Shown here one piece after another: positions 15,910-24,691 of a DNA stretch of 64,000 nt. A program made the translations under genes and the position numbers. The notes beneath the pieces are model-generated. The model made no database searches. It saw nothing but the letters and a program-made list of their open reading frames with translations, and was not told the DNA's origin. Position 1 is the stretch's first letter. The number at the start of each line of letters is the position of its first letter. The DNA lies in NCBI RefSeq assembly GCF_044762855.1, contig NZ_JBIWFB010000003.1, positions 1-64,000 of the forward strand. Reading direction: 5' to 3'. Origin of the DNA: Psychrobacillus sp044762855 (GTDB lineage Bacteria; Bacillota; Bacilli; Bacillales_A; Planococcaceae).

Positions 15910-16647
15910 TTATTTTTGAATAACTTCAATGGACTCAATCGTAACATCTGTTACTGGCTTATCTTGTGCCCCTGTTTCTACCGCTGCAATTTGATCAACA
16001 ATGTCCATACCTTCAATAACTTGTCCGAAAACGGTATGTTTTTGATCTAGGTGTGGAGTACCGCCATTTTTTGCATACGCTTCTGCAATTTCTTCAGGCC
16101 ATCCACCTGCTGTTAATTGTTCCACTGTTGCTGGTGGCTCAGACGCTTGAACGATGAAGAATTGGCTACCATTCGTATTAGCACCAGCATTTGCCATTGA
16201 TAATGCGCCTCTTAAGTTAAATAAATTCATCGAGAATTCATCTTCAAACTCTTGTCCATAAATACTTTCGCCACCCATTCCAGTTCCAGTTGGGTCGCCA
16301 CCTTGAATCATAAAATCTTGAATAACGCGATGGAAAATGATGCCTTCATAATAACCATTTTCGGCATGTGTTAAAAAGTTTTCTACTGTTTTCGGTGCAT
16401 ATTCCGGGAATAGTTTGATCTTCAAATCTCCCATAGATGTATGCATAATAACTAAAGCCTCGTTTGATGCTACTTCTGTGCTTAGTTGTGGATACACGCC
16501 AATCTCTCCTTGTTGTTCTGAATTTGTATTTTCAGCTGTTTCATCTTCCGTTACGACTTCCTCTTTCGGTGCTTCCGTGGCAGTTTTTCCACAGGCGCCT
16601 AAGAAAAATACGGTACATATTAACATGAATATAAGTAACTTTTTCAC
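15910..16647 (-). CDS. Cyclophilin-type peptidyl-prolyl isomerase, lipoprotein
   Basis: The 245-residue protein starts with a lipoprotein signal (MKKLLIFMLICTVFFLGAC; lipobox LGAC, lipidated cysteine at 19), followed by a Thr/Glu-rich linker (to about residue 55) and a complete cyclophilin domain: FHRVIQDFMIQGGDPTGTG, SMANAGANTNGSQFFI and HTVFGQVIEGMDIV. It should sit on the outer face of the membrane and assist folding of exported proteins. The GTG start follows GGGGTGA. Unlike PrsA it is a cyclophilin rather than a parvulin. Confidence 0.9.
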   Translation of the reverse strand: MKKLLIFMLICTVFFLGACGKTATEAPKEEVVTEDETAENTNSEQQGEIGVYPQLSTEVASNEALVIMHTSMGDLKIKLFPEYAPKTVENFLTHAENGYYEGIIFHRVIQDFMIQGGDPTGTGMGGESIYGQEFEDEFSMNLFNLRGALSMANAGANTNGSQFFIVQASEPPATVEQLTAGGWPEEIAEAYAKNGGTPHLDQKHTVFGQVIEGMDIVDQIAAVETGAQDKPVTDVTIESIEVIQK

Positions 16648-16787
16648 GACTTATTCACCCCAAATTATTTTACCATACAAGCTTCTTAATTTCAGTGACA
16701 AAGTATCTAACTTTCTTAGTCACTCGAAATGTTCTATAATAGTATGTGACTATAAAGTACGTTAATAAAAAGAAAGAAGGGATTTCG

Positions 16788-18023
16788 ATGAGCGTACAAA
16801 AGAGAAACTTTACGATCATGTGGTTTTCTAACTTTCTCGTATCGGGCACAATGACAATGATTATGCCCTTTTTGTCATTATATATAAACAGTATGGGTGA
16901 CTTTTCGGAAAGCTATGTTCAAAAATGGGCAGGGCTCGTGTTCGGGGTTACTTTCGTTACTGCCTTTTTAATGTCGCCCGTTTGGGGAAGAATTGCGGAT
17001 AAATATGGGTACAAGCCAATACTCATTATTAATGGCTTTGGTATCGCAACATGCGTCTTTTTAATGGGCTTCGTTCATTCCGTCGAAGCATTTTTTGTGC
17101 TTCGTTTATTTATGGGAATTGTTACTGGATTTATCCCTACTTCACTAGCTTTCATAAGCGCACAAACTCCAAGAAATATAGCTGGGAAAACCATGGGAAC
17201 ACTACAAATGGGTAGTGTATCTGGTACACTTTTCGGTCCAGTAATGGGCGGATTTTTGGCAGACACTTTCGGTTTTCAATACACCTTTATCATTACCTCT
17301 TCTGCTGTTTCAATCGCTGCACTGCTCGTTATTTTCGGAATTCAAGAGATTAGAAAAGAAAAGAAAAAGAATGATCATGAATTCTCGAGAAAAACAGTTA
17401 TCTCCGGCATTTTTCACCACCGACTCATTTTAAATGTATTAATGATTACGTCGATTGTTCAAATCGGCTTATTTAGTATTCAGCCACTTCTGTCTTTATA
17501 TGTTTCGCATTTAACGAATTCTAATGAAGTAGCTTTACTAGCAGGTATTACGTTTAGTGCTACCGGGGTTGGTAGTTTACTGTTTGCTCGAACATGGGGA
17601 AAACTTGGCGATTCGATTGGATATGAGAAAATCTTATCCGCTTTACTAATCATCGCTTTTATATTTATCATTCCGCAAGCTTTCGTTACCGATCTATGGC
17701 AATTGATCGTACTTCGTTTCTTATTTGGGATAGCATCTGGCGGACTAATTCCTATCACAACTGCTTTAATCAGAAGAGAAGCACTAATCGAAGTACAAGG
17801 AGAACTAATGGGCTATAACACAAGCTTCCGTTTTTTAGGAAATATTATCGGTCCTATGTTTGGTGGTTTTATAAGTGGATATATCGGTATATCTTCTGTA
17901 TTTTTCGTCACTGGCAGTTTATTTTTAATCGCCTTTCTCATTATTTATTTTGCACGAAAGAAACCAGTACAGGATTTTGAAGATGTATTGTTGGAGGAAG
18001 AACTTCATGCAAAAACAACGTAA
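16788..18023 (+). CDS. Major facilitator superfamily exporter, probably multidrug
   Basis: The 411-residue protein has 12 predicted membrane segments and the MFS motif in the 2-3 loop (SPVWGRIADKYGYKP) and GTLFGPVMGGFLAD in helix 5, the antiporter signature of drug:H+ exporters. It resembles the YttB/YqjV-like group of Bacillus. The start at 16788 lies shortly after an AAGAAGGG site; the longer in-frame ORF from 16746 overlaps likely promoter sequence. Substrate unknown. It is a stand-alone gene divergent from the cyclophilin. Confidence 0.8.
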   Translation: MSVQKRNFTIMWFSNFLVSGTMTMIMPFLSLYINSMGDFSESYVQKWAGLVFGVTFVTAFLMSPVWGRIADKYGYKPILIINGFGIATCVFLMGFVHSVEAFFVLRLFMGIVTGFIPTSLAFISAQTPRNIAGKTMGTLQMGSVSGTLFGPVMGGFLADTFGFQYTFIITSSAVSIAALLVIFGIQEIRKEKKKNDHEFSRKTVISGIFHHRLILNVLMITSIVQIGLFSIQPLLSLYVSHLTNSNEVALLAGITFSATGVGSLLFARTWGKLGDSIGYEKILSALLIIAFIFIIPQAFVTDLWQLIVLRFLFGIASGGLIPITTALIRREALIEVQGELMGYNTSFRFLGNIIGPMFGGFISGYIGISSVFFVTGSLFLIAFLIIYFARKKPVQDFEDVLLEEELHAKTT

Positions 18024-18027
18024 AAAA

Positions 18028-18062
18028 CAAGCACACTTTCGACTGGAAAGTGTGCTATTCTT
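18028..18062 (+). terminator. Intrinsic terminator of the MFS gene
   Basis: AGCACACTTTC (18030-18040) pairs perfectly with GAAAGTGTGCT (18046-18056) around a five-base loop, followed by a T-rich tail. Confidence 0.85.
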
Positions 18063-18097
18063 TTAACATGGATTAATAGTGAAATGGAGTACAACAT

Positions 18098-19969
18098 ATG
18101 CGCCAAGCAATCGGGTTTATCATCATATTACTTTGCTTTCCATTCATATGGATCTTATATTCTTTCATTCATACAGAAATACTAGTAGCAAGTTCGTATA
18201 AAGAAAATCTTGCAGAGTCTATTGAATTATCGAGCCCAACGATTTCTTCCCCTATTGTATTTCTAGATGAACAAGGAGAAGTTTTCTCGGAAGACTATAT
18301 TGAATGGCGAGACCCTATTCCCCTTGAAACAATTCCACTCTTTGTACAAGAGTTGTTTATTCAAAGTGAAGATGTGGAATTTTATCATCATATCGGATTT
18401 AATTTTAGTGCGATTTTTCGCGCAGTTTTTGCAAACGCCATTGCCAATTCAAAAGACCAAGGTGCAAGCACCATCACCCAACAACTTGTTCGATTGCGTT
18501 ATTTGACTACCGAAAAAACATATGAACGTAAAATAACGGAACTTTTATATGCCTATGAATTGGAAAAACAATCGACAAAAGACGAAATACTAACCAATTA
18601 TTTAAATGAAATCTACTTCGGAAACCAAGTGTATGGAATTGGAGCCGCGGCAACCTATTATTTTAGTAGACCATTACATGAGTTAACAGATGCAGAACTT
18701 GCTTTTATAAGTGCCATTCCAAATAACCCGACACTTTATGATCCATTAGTAAATTTCGATGCAACGAAAAAAAGACAGGAATTACTTATTGATGTATTAG
18801 TTAAAAATGAAAAAATAGCTGCTACTAATGGAGATGCTCTAAAAGCGGAGCCAATTATTTTACACACAAAAACGAAAACACAACTGTATCCGGCCTATAG
18901 TACATATGTGTTGGAAGAATTAAAAAATCTAATCGCGAATACAGAAGGCTTCGCAGAAAAAATAGCTACCGCACAAAACGAGCAACAAAAACAGCATTTC
19001 GAAAAGAAACTGCAAGCTCGTGTAAATGAAATCAGCACACAAGGAGTTTCTATATATACTGCCCTCGACCCCATTAAACAGCGAAAAGATGAGAAGTATG
19101 TAAATGATTTATTAAGTAAAACAGCTGGCCTACAGGCAGCGACCGCTGTTATTAATAATGAAACAAGAGAGATTATCAGTTTGTATGGAGGAACTAACTA
19201 TAAAAAGTTTGACTTTCATCGGGCATTCCAAGCAGTTCGACAGCCAGGTTCTGCATTCAAACCATTACTTGTATACGCTCCTTTGTTTGAAACAACATCT
19301 GTAACACCGCAAAATACGGTGAATGCAGGAAAGTTCTGCATTGGCACTTATTGTCCTCAAAATTACGGCGGAGCGATTTATGGGAATGTCACGATACAAC
19401 AAGCATTTCGATTCAGTCATAACACACCTGCTGTTCGTTTACTCCAAACGACTGGTATCGAAACGGCATTTGATAAGTTGGCACCTTTCCAATTTAGCCA
19501 TATTGTAAAAGAAGATTATTCATATGCAGCTGCTTTAGGAGGGCTTACAAAAGGCGTAACGCCACTAGAAATGGCAGATGCTTATACAGGTTTTATAAAC
19601 GGGATGTATAAACCTGCGCATGCAATTCGTAAAGTTGTAGACAAAGATGGCGAGATTTTATATACATGGAATGAAGAAAAACAAGAGGTTTGGTCACCTA
19701 AAACCGTACAAACAATGCGTCATTTGTTACGTGATGTAGTGGCAAATGGAACGGGGAAAGGTATTTCTGTACAATCATCCTATATTGGTGCCAAAACGGG
19801 GACGACGAACGATTATGTCGACTATTGGATAGCCGGACTATCTGACACGTATACGTCTGCTGTTTGGATTGGCTACGATATGCCGAAAAATATGAAAGCC
19901 ATCGAATCGAAAAAAATACATCACTCTATCTTCAATCAAATTATGAAGAACGACAAAAGAAGCTACTAA
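18098..19969 (+). CDS. Class A penicillin-binding protein (transglycosylase/transpeptidase)
   Basis: A bifunctional peptidoglycan synthase of 623 residues anchored by one N-terminal helix (about 5-25). The GT51 transglycosylase domain (about 60-240) has the catalytic-glutamate segment SEDVEFYHHIGFN (E91) and GASTITQQL (122-130). The transpeptidase domain has SAFK (385-388), SHN and AKTGT motifs in order. It is shorter than B. subtilis PBP1 and PBP4 and lacks the long C-terminal extensions, so it is closest in layout to the smaller PbpF/PbpG type. A GGAG site precedes the ATG. Single gene with its own terminator. Confidence 0.88.
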   Translation: MRQAIGFIIILLCFPFIWILYSFIHTEILVASSYKENLAESIELSSPTISSPIVFLDEQGEVFSEDYIEWRDPIPLETIPLFVQELFIQSEDVEFYHHIGFNFSAIFRAVFANAIANSKDQGASTITQQLVRLRYLTTEKTYERKITELLYAYELEKQSTKDEILTNYLNEIYFGNQVYGIGAAATYYFSRPLHELTDAELAFISAIPNNPTLYDPLVNFDATKKRQELLIDVLVKNEKIAATNGDALKAEPIILHTKTKTQLYPAYSTYVLEELKNLIANTEGFAEKIATAQNEQQKQHFEKKLQARVNEISTQGVSIYTALDPIKQRKDEKYVNDLLSKTAGLQAATAVINNETREIISLYGGTNYKKFDFHRAFQAVRQPGSAFKPLLVYAPLFETTSVTPQNTVNAGKFCIGTYCPQNYGGAIYGNVTIQQAFRFSHNTPAVRLLQTTGIETAFDKLAPFQFSHIVKEDYSYAAALGGLTKGVTPLEMADAYTGFINGMYKPAHAIRKVVDKDGEILYTWNEEKQEVWSPKTVQTMRHLLRDVVANGTGKGISVQSSYIGAKTGTTNDYVDYWIAGLSDTYTSAVWIGYDMPKNMKAIESKKIHHSIFNQIMKNDKRSY

Positions 19970-19985
19970 ATCGTAGCTTCTTTTC
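19957..19985. terminator. Bidirectional intrinsic terminator after the PBP gene
   Basis: GAAGCTAC (19959-19966) and GTAGCTTC (19973-19980) enclose the PBP stop codon in the loop; a T-run follows. It is shared with the convergent membrane protein gene. Confidence 0.85.
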
Positions 19986-19988
19986 CTT

Positions 19989-20552
19989 TCACAAAAATGG
20001 CAAGCTTGCGATAACTCCATTGTATAGCTTAACGATAGCATAGATGATTAAAGCTAAAAATAAACTCCAAATGATAATCTCGAACATGATTAACCCTACC
20101 GTACCTAATAGACTCATGGAATGACTCAATTTAAATACGACATATATAAAATAGATAAATGCAGTAGCTAGAAAAATGAGTAACAATAATTGAATCGATT
20201 GCAAACCTACAGCAGAAATGACTGCTCCTACAAAAAAGATTACATAACCGCCTCGAGCTTGTGAAATGGTCTTCCCTTCTAAATCTTTCGAAAAAAATAA
20301 CATACCGATTTCATGAATCGTTTCCGCAATCAGTTTCAAAGCAGAAAAAAGCATAAAATATACGAGCACTAAAATAATGAGCAGAAAGATTTTCAATTCT
20401 AAATCCGATAAAAACTCTCGCATACCACTATAGACACCTATGACTTTAAACAATTCAATTGCTTTATTCATCGTGAATACAGAGAAGGTTAAACTAAATA
20501 ATAAAATCGTAATTAATGGCAGAAATCCGAACACATATGGGTTTTTCATCAT
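19989..20552 (-). CDS. Multi-pass membrane protein, YufK-like (DUF5366)
   Basis: The 187-residue protein is strongly hydrophobic with about five membrane helices (for example 9-29, 53-73, 103-125, 127-145, 155-178) and short loops. Length and pattern resemble B. subtilis YufK (DUF5366), an integral membrane protein of unknown function; this match is from memory and moderately certain. It has no clear operon partners. Confidence 0.6.
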   Translation of the reverse strand: MMKNPYVFGFLPLITILLFSLTFSVFTMNKAIELFKVIGVYSGMREFLSDLELKIFLLIILVLVYFMLFSALKLIAETIHEIGMLFFSKDLEGKTISQARGGYVIFFVGAVISAVGLQSIQLLLLIFLATAFIYFIYVVFKLSHSMSLLGTVGLIMFEIIIWSLFLALIIYAIVKLYNGVIASLPFL

Positions 20553-20648
20553 AATCCTCTTATTCTATAAAGTATTCATTTTTATCATAACGAAGGGAAG
20601 ATACATTCTGCAAGTAGTAGTCTATCTATAAAAAGTAGAAAAGAAGAA

Positions 20649-20698
20649 AAAGCTTTTGCAACCCGCGGATATCACGTGTTGCAAAAGCTTTCGTTTTT
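20649..20698. terminator. Intrinsic terminator of the Gly/Tyr-rich gene
   Basis: AAAGCTTTTGCAAC (20649-20662) and GTTGCAAAAGCTTT (20678-20691) form a 14-bp perfect stem with a 15-base loop and T-runs on both strands. It follows the stop of the leftward gene at 20698. Confidence 0.88.
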
Positions 20699-20931
20699 TA
20701 GTAATAACCACCGTAATACGGCTGATAAGGATAGTATGGATATGGTTGATAAACTGGGTATGGTGGATAATATGGATATCTGTTATAACCATAACCTCCA
20801 TATAATGATGAACCTAAAAGACCTCCAACCAAGCCTCCTATAAACGGACCACCAAAACCTCCAAATCCAAAACCAGGACCTCTGAAGCCTCCGTAGCCAC
20901 CACCAAAGCCACCTCGATTAAATCGTACCAT
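20698..20931 (-). CDS. Gly/Tyr/Pro-rich low-complexity protein, possibly a spore coat component
   Basis: The 77-residue product is of very biased composition: Gly/Phe-rich first half (RGGFGGGYGGFRGPGFGFGG), a short hydrophobic GGLVGGLLGSSL segment, and a Tyr/Pro-rich second half (YPYYPPYPVYQPYPYYPYQP). Its reality is supported by a strong AAGGAGG and a terminator. Such composition is typical of spore coat or exosporium proteins and of glycine-rich surface proteins; no enzyme function is expected. The coat role is a guess. Confidence 0.65.
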   Translation of the reverse strand: MVRFNRGGFGGGYGGFRGPGFGFGGFGGPFIGGLVGGLLGSSLYGGYGYNRYPYYPPYPVYQPYPYYPYQPYYGGYY

Positions 20932-20990
20932 GCTGTTCCTCCTTTCCCAACAGTGTATGCGGTTTAGGAGTAATAGGCTGTGCGTTTTCC

Positions 20991-22493
20991 CTACTCTTCG
21001 TCAGCCATTCGCTCGATTAATGTAGCAAGTGTTCGTACCATGACACCAGTACCGCCTTTTGGTCCGAAATCATAAGCTGCATTTGCATCCGAAGTCCCAG
21101 CTATGTCTAAATGAATCCATGGTGTTTCTTCTACAAACTCACCGACAAATCCGCCACCGAAAATCATGTGACCATCGCTACCTGGTGAGTTGTTTAAATC
21201 CGCTACATCGCTTTTACGGATACGCTTTTTGTCACTTTCCGTTAATGGTAATCTCCAAGTAAATTCGCCTGTTTCAAGTGAAGACTCCATGAAAATCTCG
21301 AAGAATTCTTCATTATTTGTAAGTGCTCCTGTTTTATCGTATCCAAGAGCTGTAATCACTCCACCTGTCAATGTTGCAACATCCACGATATAATTAGCAC
21401 CTTGTTGTTTAGCATACGTTACGGCATCCGCAAGCACTAAACGGCCTTCTGCATCTGTATTTAATATTTCAATCGTTTTCCCACTCATCGAAGTAATCAC
21501 GTCATCTGGTTTAAATGCATTTCCAGAAATCATATTATCTGTTGAAGCGATAACTGCGATGACGTTTTTGTTTGGACGTAGCTCTCCAATGATTTGCATT
21601 GCGCCTAAAACAGCCGCTGCTCCTCCCATATCACCTTTCATCCCAACAATTCCTGTTTTCGTTTTGATAGAGTATCCACCCGTATCAAATGTAATACCTT
21701 TCCCTACAAGCGCTACAACATCTTCCCATTTTTCCGTTGCCTGGTATTTTAACACGATGAATCTTGGTTCTTCAACAGATCCTTGGTTGACCGCAAGCAA
21801 AGCACCCATTCCTAGTTCTTCGATTTCTTTTTTACCTAGAATTTCAGTTTCAAAACCATATGTATTGCCTAGTTCTCTTGCATACTCTCCTAACTGTGTA
21901 GATGTTAGGACATTGCCTGGGGTATTTACTAAAATTCTTGCTTCATTTACTGCATCCGCATAAATAGTCCCTACTTCAAAATAAGAAACTATTTCGTCAC
22001 TATCCTCATCTGTTAACAACTCAATAGCTGGTAAATAATAGTCCGGAACATTGGAGGAAGTTTTATACCCTTCGTATTTAAATGATCCCATTCCAAGCCC
22101 TTCAGCTGCTAAATAAGCTACATCTATATCCGAAATGGATTCAGTGCTAAAGGAAGGAATCCAAATTGCCAAAGACTCTGGTTTACTTACTAACAATTCT
22201 TTTCCAACGAGACCGAATGCTTCGCGAATATTTTCTTGTGTCAATTGTTTACGATCTCCAATTCCTACAAAAAGAATTCTCTTCACTCCATCTTTGTCCG
22301 CTACAGGAACTTTTACAATCTTTTTAAGTTCCGATGATATATCTCCAGTCTTTACCCACTCTGTAATATGCTCACCAAAACTACTTAAAAATGCTTCCCA
22401 TTTTGTTGTGTTCTCGGCATGTTTTGAAACAGCAACGACAAGCGTTTCAGATTGAATTTCATCGAATAATACATCATTTGTACTAATAATCAT
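20991..22493 (-). CDS. pepA: Leucyl aminopeptidase (M17 family)
   Basis: A two-metal (Zn/Mn) cytosolic exopeptidase that releases N-terminal amino acids from peptides. The 500-residue protein has the M17 signature NTDAEGRLVLADAVTYA, which carries metal ligands, and the substrate/metal loop KGITFDTGGYSIK. It corresponds to B. subtilis YuiE, and yuiD, yuiB and yuiA homologues follow in the same neighbourhood. AGGGGGA precedes the ATG. It is divergent from yuiD; the gap carries an extended -10 element for the latter. Confidence 0.93.
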   Translation of the reverse strand: MIISTNDVLFDEIQSETLVVAVSKHAENTTKWEAFLSSFGEHITEWVKTGDISSELKKIVKVPVADKDGVKRILFVGIGDRKQLTQENIREAFGLVGKELLVSKPESLAIWIPSFSTESISDIDVAYLAAEGLGMGSFKYEGYKTSSNVPDYYLPAIELLTDEDSDEIVSYFEVGTIYADAVNEARILVNTPGNVLTSTQLGEYARELGNTYGFETEILGKKEIEELGMGALLAVNQGSVEEPRFIVLKYQATEKWEDVVALVGKGITFDTGGYSIKTKTGIVGMKGDMGGAAAVLGAMQIIGELRPNKNVIAVIASTDNMISGNAFKPDDVITSMSGKTIEILNTDAEGRLVLADAVTYAKQQGANYIVDVATLTGGVITALGYDKTGALTNNEEFFEIFMESSLETGEFTWRLPLTESDKKRIRKSDVADLNNSPGSDGHMIFGGGFVGEFVEETPWIHLDIAGTSDANAAYDFGPKGGTGVMVRTLATLIERMADEE

Positions 22494-22567
22494 TATTTTT
22501 CCCCCTACTTATTCAGATATATTCTTATTATATAGGAAGAAGATTCATTTTTCGAATGGTATGAGTG

Positions 22568-22576
22568 TGTTATACT
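22568..22576 (+). promoter_or_regulatory. Extended -10 promoter of yuiD
   Basis: TGTTATACT fits the extended -10 pattern (TGnTATAAT) and lies 38 bp before the proposed start at 22614. Confidence 0.55.
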
Positions 22577-22613
22577 AAACTTACTTAACTTATATCGAAA
22601 GGCGGTGTCTACT

Positions 22614-23090
22614 TTGGCAATCCTCCAAAACACACCATTAATGGCTGCACTTTTTTCTATTTTCTTTGCTCAATTCGTAAAAATTCCGATTCATTTTCTG
22701 ATGACGAGAAAACTGGACTGGAGGCTCTTTACATCTACCGGTGGAATGCCTAGTTCTCACTCAGCTGCCGTAACTTCACTTTGTACCGCTATTGCGTATG
22801 AATCGGGAATCGGTTCTAACCTCTTTGCAGTCGCAACTGTATTTGCTGTTATTGTTATGTTTGATGCAACTGGAGTTCGTTTCCAAGCGGGAAAACAAGC
22901 GCTAGTTATCAATCAAATGCGTGCTGATTTTCAAAACTTTGTGGCGCAAACAAAAGAATGGTCGCATATGAAAAATGAAGAAAAAATTGAAGAGTTGAAA
23001 ACATTATTAGGTCACAAACCGATTGAAGTCTTTATGGGTGCCTTAACTGGAATTGCGATTTCCATCATTATTTATACAGTGATTGTATGA
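22614..23090 (+). CDS. yuiD: Divergent PAP2 family membrane protein
   Basis: A 158-residue membrane protein of the DUF212/divergent PAP2 family. The GGMPSSHSA motif corresponds to a phosphatase active-site block of PAP2 enzymes, and hydrophobic segments surround it. I place the start at the TTG (22614), nine bases after AAAGGCGG; this gives the length of B. subtilis YuiD, while the GTG at 22605 overlaps the ribosome binding site. The function is not established, although lipid phosphate phosphatase activity is plausible. Confidence 0.85.
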   Translation: MAILQNTPLMAALFSIFFAQFVKIPIHFLMTRKLDWRLFTSTGGMPSSHSAAVTSLCTAIAYESGIGSNLFAVATVFAVIVMFDATGVRFQAGKQALVINQMRADFQNFVAQTKEWSHMKNEEKIEELKTLLGHKPIEVFMGALTGIAISIIIYTVIV

Positions 23091-23091
23091 A

Positions 23092-23124
23092 AAAAGGATG
23101 ACTCTGATACGAGTCATCCTTTTA
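23092..23124. terminator. Bidirectional terminator between yuiD and yuiB
   Basis: AAAAGGATGACTC and GAGTCATCCTTTT (about 23093-23123) form a 13-bp perfect stem with a short loop between two convergent genes. Confidence 0.88.
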
Positions 23125-23448
23125 AAACATTTGATAGCCATTTTTTCTTAAGTATTTAATAACAAACCCAGCTGCAATTGCCCCTACAAGTCCACTAGAC
23201 AAAATAATAATATCTGCTGCATGCAATGACACTAATTTATCTCCAAGCGCTGAGAAAGCAAATCCTGGCTTTGTAAAATAATCAAAGAAACCAACTTCAT
23301 CAATAATAAATACAACAACAACTGGATAAAGAATTGCCATAAACCACGTCATTCTAAGTAGCATATTTAATAAAAAAGCGATTCCAAAAAACATGACAAA
23401 AAATATGAGCACCGAAATGATCATTTGTACAAGCATAAAATCTCCCAT
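23122..23448 (-). CDS. yuiB: YuiB-like membrane protein
   Basis: A 108-residue hydrophobic protein with about three membrane helices (7-28, 33-50, 77-98). Its size and location beside yuiD, pepA and yuiA match B. subtilis YuiB. Function unknown. The ATG at 23448 lies nine bases after GGAGGT, which favours it over the internal ATG four codons later. Confidence 0.75.
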   Translation of the reverse strand: MGDFMLVQMIISVLIFFVMFFGIAFLLNMLLRMTWFMAILYPVVVVFIIDEVGFFDYFTKPGFAFSALGDKLVSLHAADIIILSSGLVGAIAAGFVIKYLRKNGYQMF

Positions 23449-23543
23449 AATCTATTACCTCCGTAGCATCTTTTACTAGTTTACCTTAACGGAGGGGAGT
23501 ATTCAATGTACTTGTTCACTTTCACCTTTTTGTCATAAAGGAT

Positions 23544-23669
23544 TTATTTTTTCCCTGATCCATTGCAACAATTACAAGTTTCTGACCCACCTAAACGCAG
23601 TTGAAAATATCCTTCCCCTTTGCAATACGGACAATTTCTAGTAACCGCTTCTTGCTTCCTTTTTTCCAT
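23544..23669 (-). CDS. yuiA: YuiA-like small zinc-ribbon protein
   Basis: This 41-codon gene encodes a protein with NCPYCKGEGYFQLRLGG followed by ETCNCCNGSGKK. Two C-x2-C pairs in CxxC-x-GxG context resemble the zinc-binding repeats of DnaJ-type domains and match B. subtilis YuiA as I remember it. AAGGGG is suitably placed upstream of the ATG. The gene order yuiA-yuiB-yuiD-pepA is as in B. subtilis, which supports it as a real gene despite its size. The function is unknown. Confidence 0.82.
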   Translation of the reverse strand: MEKRKQEAVTRNCPYCKGEGYFQLRLGGSETCNCCNGSGKK

Positions 23670-23824
23670 TCAAACAGCCCCTTTTACTTATTTTAATATT
23701 CTGATAATATAGCATACATTTATTTATATGTAAATTAAAAAGTAATATACATTGCTTTACAGTTGAATGTTTCTGTCTCTTTGAAGGGATAGTACGTCGT
23801 AAAGCCCTATTAGGTGGCCGCTAA

Positions 23825-23950
23825 GATTTTCGCTGCAATCGTACGCTTTCCGCCGGGTAAGCGATGAGCCATCCCCGCCGCTTAGGCGTACGTTGGGATG
23901 TCTCATTTTGCTCACTTATCCGGCTGGAGTCGACGCTTGCATCGAAAATC
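23825..23950. repeat. Palindromic repeat, type 2, in composite copy 1
   Basis: A 126-bp imperfect palindrome bounded by GATTTTCGCTGCA and its near-complement TGCATCGAAAATC. The arms can fold into one long hairpin. Its reverse complement matches the repeat at 62597-62726 over most of its length, including CATCCCAACGTACGCC. Confidence 0.75.
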
Positions 23951-24031
23951 AATGGAAATCACTTGCCTATTCAATATTTGCTTGCTAATAACAAAGCTTA
24001 TTACATTTTATGGGTCTATTTTATCCAGTAA

Positions 24032-24135
24032 ATGGCCTAGAGCAACCAACCATTCATGGAAAGCAACCAATTCCAGTCTGAAAGCAATCAAATCATCACG
24101 AGAGCTATCAAATAGCCGATGAAAGCAACTAAATT
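24032..24135 (-). repeat. Tandem 21-bp repeat core in composite copy 1
   Basis: Five degenerate tandem units built on TTAGTTGCTTTCA (read on the minus strand); four are 21 bp and one is 20 bp. The same five-unit array follows AAGTAAAGAGCT here and at the copy near 62421. The missing base breaks any reading frame, which argues against a coding role. Confidence 0.8.
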
Positions 24136-24390
24136 CTTAAATCAGCTCTTTACTTAGGGTGAGACGACTATAATTTCTATATATTATTGGAACAATACGT
24201 TATAAAGCCATCTGAGCACGCAAGCTAGTATCGGATAGACTGGGGTTGTCGTGTTCAGCTGCCATGTTTTCTCTTTCGGGGTGTACATTGTAATGTTCGG
24301 AGTTGTGATTGTCACGCACACTGTGAAAAAGGACTCGTTCAACCATTTATTGTTAATACGAGACCACGATAAGTAAGTTTTCACCATTTA

Positions 24391-24519
24391 TTTTCGCTGC
24401 AGGGCGGCGACTCCGAAGGGATCAAGTGAGTAAGATGAGACTTCACAACGTACGCGCGTAGGCGCGGCGGTGAAGGCTCATCACTCACCCCACGGAAAGC
24501 GTCCGTCCTGCAGCGAAAA
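24391..24519. repeat. Palindromic repeat, type 1, in composite copy 1
   Basis: A 129-bp imperfect palindrome with ends TTTTCGCTGCAGG and CCTGCAGCGAAAA. An inner pair (GTGAGTAAGATGAG with CTCATCACTCAC) extends the foldback. The reverse complement is closely similar to the repeat at 62075-62209. Confidence 0.78.
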
Positions 24520-24591
24520 TCACAGCGGTCGCTACGACGCAGTATCTCTATAGTAAGACAGATAAATACAAATAACTTAATTACCGAAATT

Positions 24592-24636
24592 AAAAAGATA
24601 GTGGCGTTAGCTTTACAAAGCGCCACTATCTTTTTG
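24592..24636 (-). terminator. Intrinsic terminator of the Nudix gene
   Basis: AAAAAGATAGTGGCG and CGCCACTATCTTTTT (24621-24635) form a 15-bp perfect stem about 56 bp past the stop of the leftward Nudix gene. Confidence 0.8.
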
Positions 24637-24691
24637 CGAAATATTAATAAAAGCATTACTAGATAAGAAACTCCAAGTTAATCTATAGAAT

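Larger units (their letters stand above)
23784..24551 (-). repeat. Composite intergenic repeat, copy 1 (reverse orientation)
   Basis: About 768 bp without a convincing gene, filling the space between yuiA and the Nudix gene. Read on the minus strand its order is: end sequence (ATAGAGATACTGCGTCGTAG), palindrome type 1 (24391-24519), a ~200-bp stretch containing GGTTGAACGAG and CAGCTGAACACGACAA, the tandem core (24032-24135), palindrome type 2 (23825-23950), and the other end near 23784 (AGGGATAGTACGTCG). The same order and clear sequence similarity recur at 62032-62755 in the opposite orientation. It is probably a non-autonomous mobile element or a large structured repeat; I do not recognise the family. 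Confidence 0.75.

Noticed and set aside
24184..24656. Open frames on the minus strand within composite copy 1
   Set aside because: They span the palindrome and linker, lack ribosome binding sites, and are not conserved in frame at the matching place in copy 3.
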